From contig CANFIL010000070.1 of assembly GCA_947447095.1 (NCBI GenBank), positions 1 to 6,471 of the forward strand: 6,471 bases of DNA, read 5' to 3'. The notes under the pieces are model-generated. The model worked only from the letters and a program-made list of their open reading frames with translations. It ran no database searches and was not told the DNA's origin. Both the position numbers and the translations under genes were made by a program. The stretch comes from Actinomycetota bacterium. Lineage in GTDB: Bacteria; Actinomycetota; Actinomycetes; S36-B12; UBA5976. Below, piece after piece: positions 5,400 through 6,471 of this stretch (within the stretch, counting starts at the first letter, position 1; the number at the start of each line of letters is the position of its first letter).

Positions 5400-6164
5400 G
5401 TGTACAAGTTCCTGCTGACCCCAAAGTGGATCGCGGTAACACTTGTCACGTTAATGCTCTTACCCGCATTCAACTCCTTGTCGCAATGGCAATGGCGACG
5501 ACTACACCAACGCCAGGCCTACAACTCGATCATCCTTAAGAATCAAGATGCTGCTCCTGTTGAGCTTGCTGACATCTTGGACCCTTCCGGCACCACCATC
5601 GATCAAGGCAATCAATGGCGTCCGCTTCACCTCACCGGTACATGGGACACACAACATCAAGTATTAGTTCGCAAGAAAAGCTTCGAGTCAGAACTTGGAT
5701 TCTGGGTCGTTACCCCATTCATCACTCCAGATGGAACGATCTTGATCAACCGTGGCTGGCACATCGCAGGAAATACTGCTCTGGACTCCCCTGACATCGT
5801 CCCCGCACCAACTGGAACTGTGGAAGTTGCGGCTCGAGTGCGCACCTTGCCTGGCAATCCAGCACCGCGTCCGTCCGATCTTCCTGTCGGTCAAGTTGGA
5901 GTAATTAACCCGCCAGCAATTACACCCGACACTAAAGTCGTCACCAATGCTTATGGCGAATTAGTCGCTAGTCGCCCAGATTCGGGCGTTGAACTGAAAC
6001 TGATCCCCGCACCTGAAGTTTCTGAAGGGCCACATCGTTCTTACGCACTGCAGTGGATATTTTTTGCCATCATGACCGTCATCGGCTGGATCATTATGGT
6101 TCGGAATGAGGCGCTACATCAGAAAACTGACGATGGTACAGATCTGAGTACAGACCGCCCTTAG
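5400..6164 (+). CDS. SURF1 family cytochrome c oxidase assembly protein
   Basis: SURF1 (Shy1) proteins help insert haem a into subunit I of aa3-type cytochrome c oxidase, at the cytoplasmic membrane. From the GTG at 5400 the product is 254 residues, a usual length. It has the family's two-helix plan: helix one at about 10-28, followed by SQWQWRRL (28-35); a large extracytoplasmic domain; and helix two at about 217-234, introduced by SYALQWIFFAI (214-224). Other signatures are QWRPLHLTGTW (72-82), GFWVVTPF (100-107) and the hallmark ILINRGW (114-120). I chose the GTG because VYKFLLTPKW is the normal SURF1 beginning; a longer version starting at TTG 5337 would overlap DUF3099 by 53 bases and add 21 non-hydrophobic residues. 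The last 23 codons, the cytoplasmic tail after helix two, overlap the ABC transporter gene on the other strand. No oxidase subunit gene is in the window. Confidence 0.92.
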   Translation: MYKFLLTPKWIAVTLVTLMLLPAFNSLSQWQWRRLHQRQAYNSIILKNQDAAPVELADILDPSGTTIDQGNQWRPLHLTGTWDTQHQVLVRKKSFESELGFWVVTPFITPDGTILINRGWHIAGNTALDSPDIVPAPTGTVEVAARVRTLPGNPAPRPSDLPVGQVGVINPPAITPDTKVVTNAYGELVASRPDSGVELKLIPAPEVSEGPHRSYALQWIFFAIMTVIGWIIMVRNEALHQKTDDGTDLSTDRP

Positions 6165-6471
6165 CAAGGAGGTCATCGTGGGTGCCATGTTGGACAACAC
6201 GACCATCATCAATCACCAAAATTTGATCAGCTTGACGAATCGTTGAGAGTCGGTGCGCAATCACAATGGACGTTCTGCCGCGAAGAGCTGTAGTCAGCGC
6301 CAGCTGGACAGCAGATTCTGACTCGCTGTCCAAGTGAGCCGTCGCTTCATCTAGAACCACTACGTCAGGAGCCTTCAGAAGCAGACGAGCAATTGCCAAA
6401 CGTTGCTTTTCGCCACCAGAAAGTCGGTAACCTCGGTCGCCCACAATTGTGTCGAGACCCTGCGGAAGTTC
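6094..6471 (-). CDS. ABC exporter ATP-binding region, C-terminal part (5' end outside window)
   Basis: This is the C-terminal 125 residues of an ATP-binding cassette domain, in frame to the right edge. Numbered from the first visible residue: LPQGLDTIVGDRG (2-14) precedes the signature LSGGE at 17-21; Walker B VVVLDE ends at Glu42; the D-loop is AHLD (45-48), where SALD or SHLD is more common; and the H-loop is IVIAHR with His73. The ending, with DDGRVVQHGTHDDLLAKGGLYSDLY, is typical of exporters in which a six-helix membrane domain is fused upstream of the ATPase (MsbA/MdlB-like). That domain, Walker A and the Q-loop are outside the window, so the fusion and the substrate are not visible. 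A GTG at 6444 lies inside the conserved domain and is not the start. The last 22 codons and the stop overlap the SURF1 gene. Confidence 0.9.
   Translation of the reverse strand, partial: ELPQGLDTIVGDRGYRLSGGEKQRLAIARLLLKAPDVVVLDEATAHLDSESESAVQLALTTALRGRTSIVIAHRLSTIRQADQILVIDDGRVVQHGTHDDLLAKGGLYSDLYHRQFSDVAPHSEP

Noticed and set aside
6166..6246. A perfect AAGGAGGT followed four bases later by GTG at 6178 just after the SURF1 stop, opening a 22-codon plus-strand frame.
   Set aside because: The purine run is the antisense of codons for the conserved ABC ending Asp-Leu-Leu-Ala-Lys, so it is explained by that gene. The frame is very short and resembles nothing I know.

Overview
This window looks like ordinary chromosomal DNA from an actinobacterium with a compact genome. 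The base composition is near one half G+C by eye. The dodecin, DUF3099, InhA-like FabI, MabA-like FabG and TldD/TldE proteins all resemble the actinobacterial branches of their families as I remember them. The very short intergenic gaps, several apparently leaderless genes and moderate G+C would fit a small-genome (for example planktonic) actinobacterium. That placement is an inference. I see no mobile element, CRISPR array, tRNA, rRNA or sign of recent transfer.

Layout: positions 1-469 hold the 3' end of serB (phosphoserine phosphatase, + strand), which runs off the left edge. It converges, with a one-base gap, on a minus-strand fabG-fabI operon (1956 down to 471). This operon encodes the two fatty acid synthase II reductases and has the same gene order as mycobacterial mabA-inhA. 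A 26-base divergent gap separates fabG from a tldD-tldE operon (1983-4825, + strand). The two genes overlap by four bases and encode the two halves of the TldD/TldE peptidase. tldE converges, with a six-base gap, on a minus-strand dodecin gene (5044-4832). Dodecin diverges from a DUF3099 membrane protein gene (5096-5389), which is followed ten bases later by a SURF1-family gene (5400-6164). The SURF1 gene overlaps, tail to tail, the 3' end of a minus-strand ABC exporter gene that leaves the window at the right edge.

Functionally these are housekeeping modules lying next to each other: serine biosynthesis, fatty acid elongation, peptide processing or turnover, flavin storage, cytochrome oxidase assembly and export. 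fabG/fabI form one pathway pair and tldD/tldE form one protein complex. DUF3099-SURF1 probably share a transcript in part.

I did not find a new biological system. The parts worth a second look are in the joints between genes: closely packed back-to-back promoter elements at two divergent junctions, candidate leaderless starts for four genes, a 71-base antisense coding overlap between SURF1 and the ABC transporter, and a perfect palindrome formed by two facing stop codons. All gene assignments rest on remembered family features, not on a database search.
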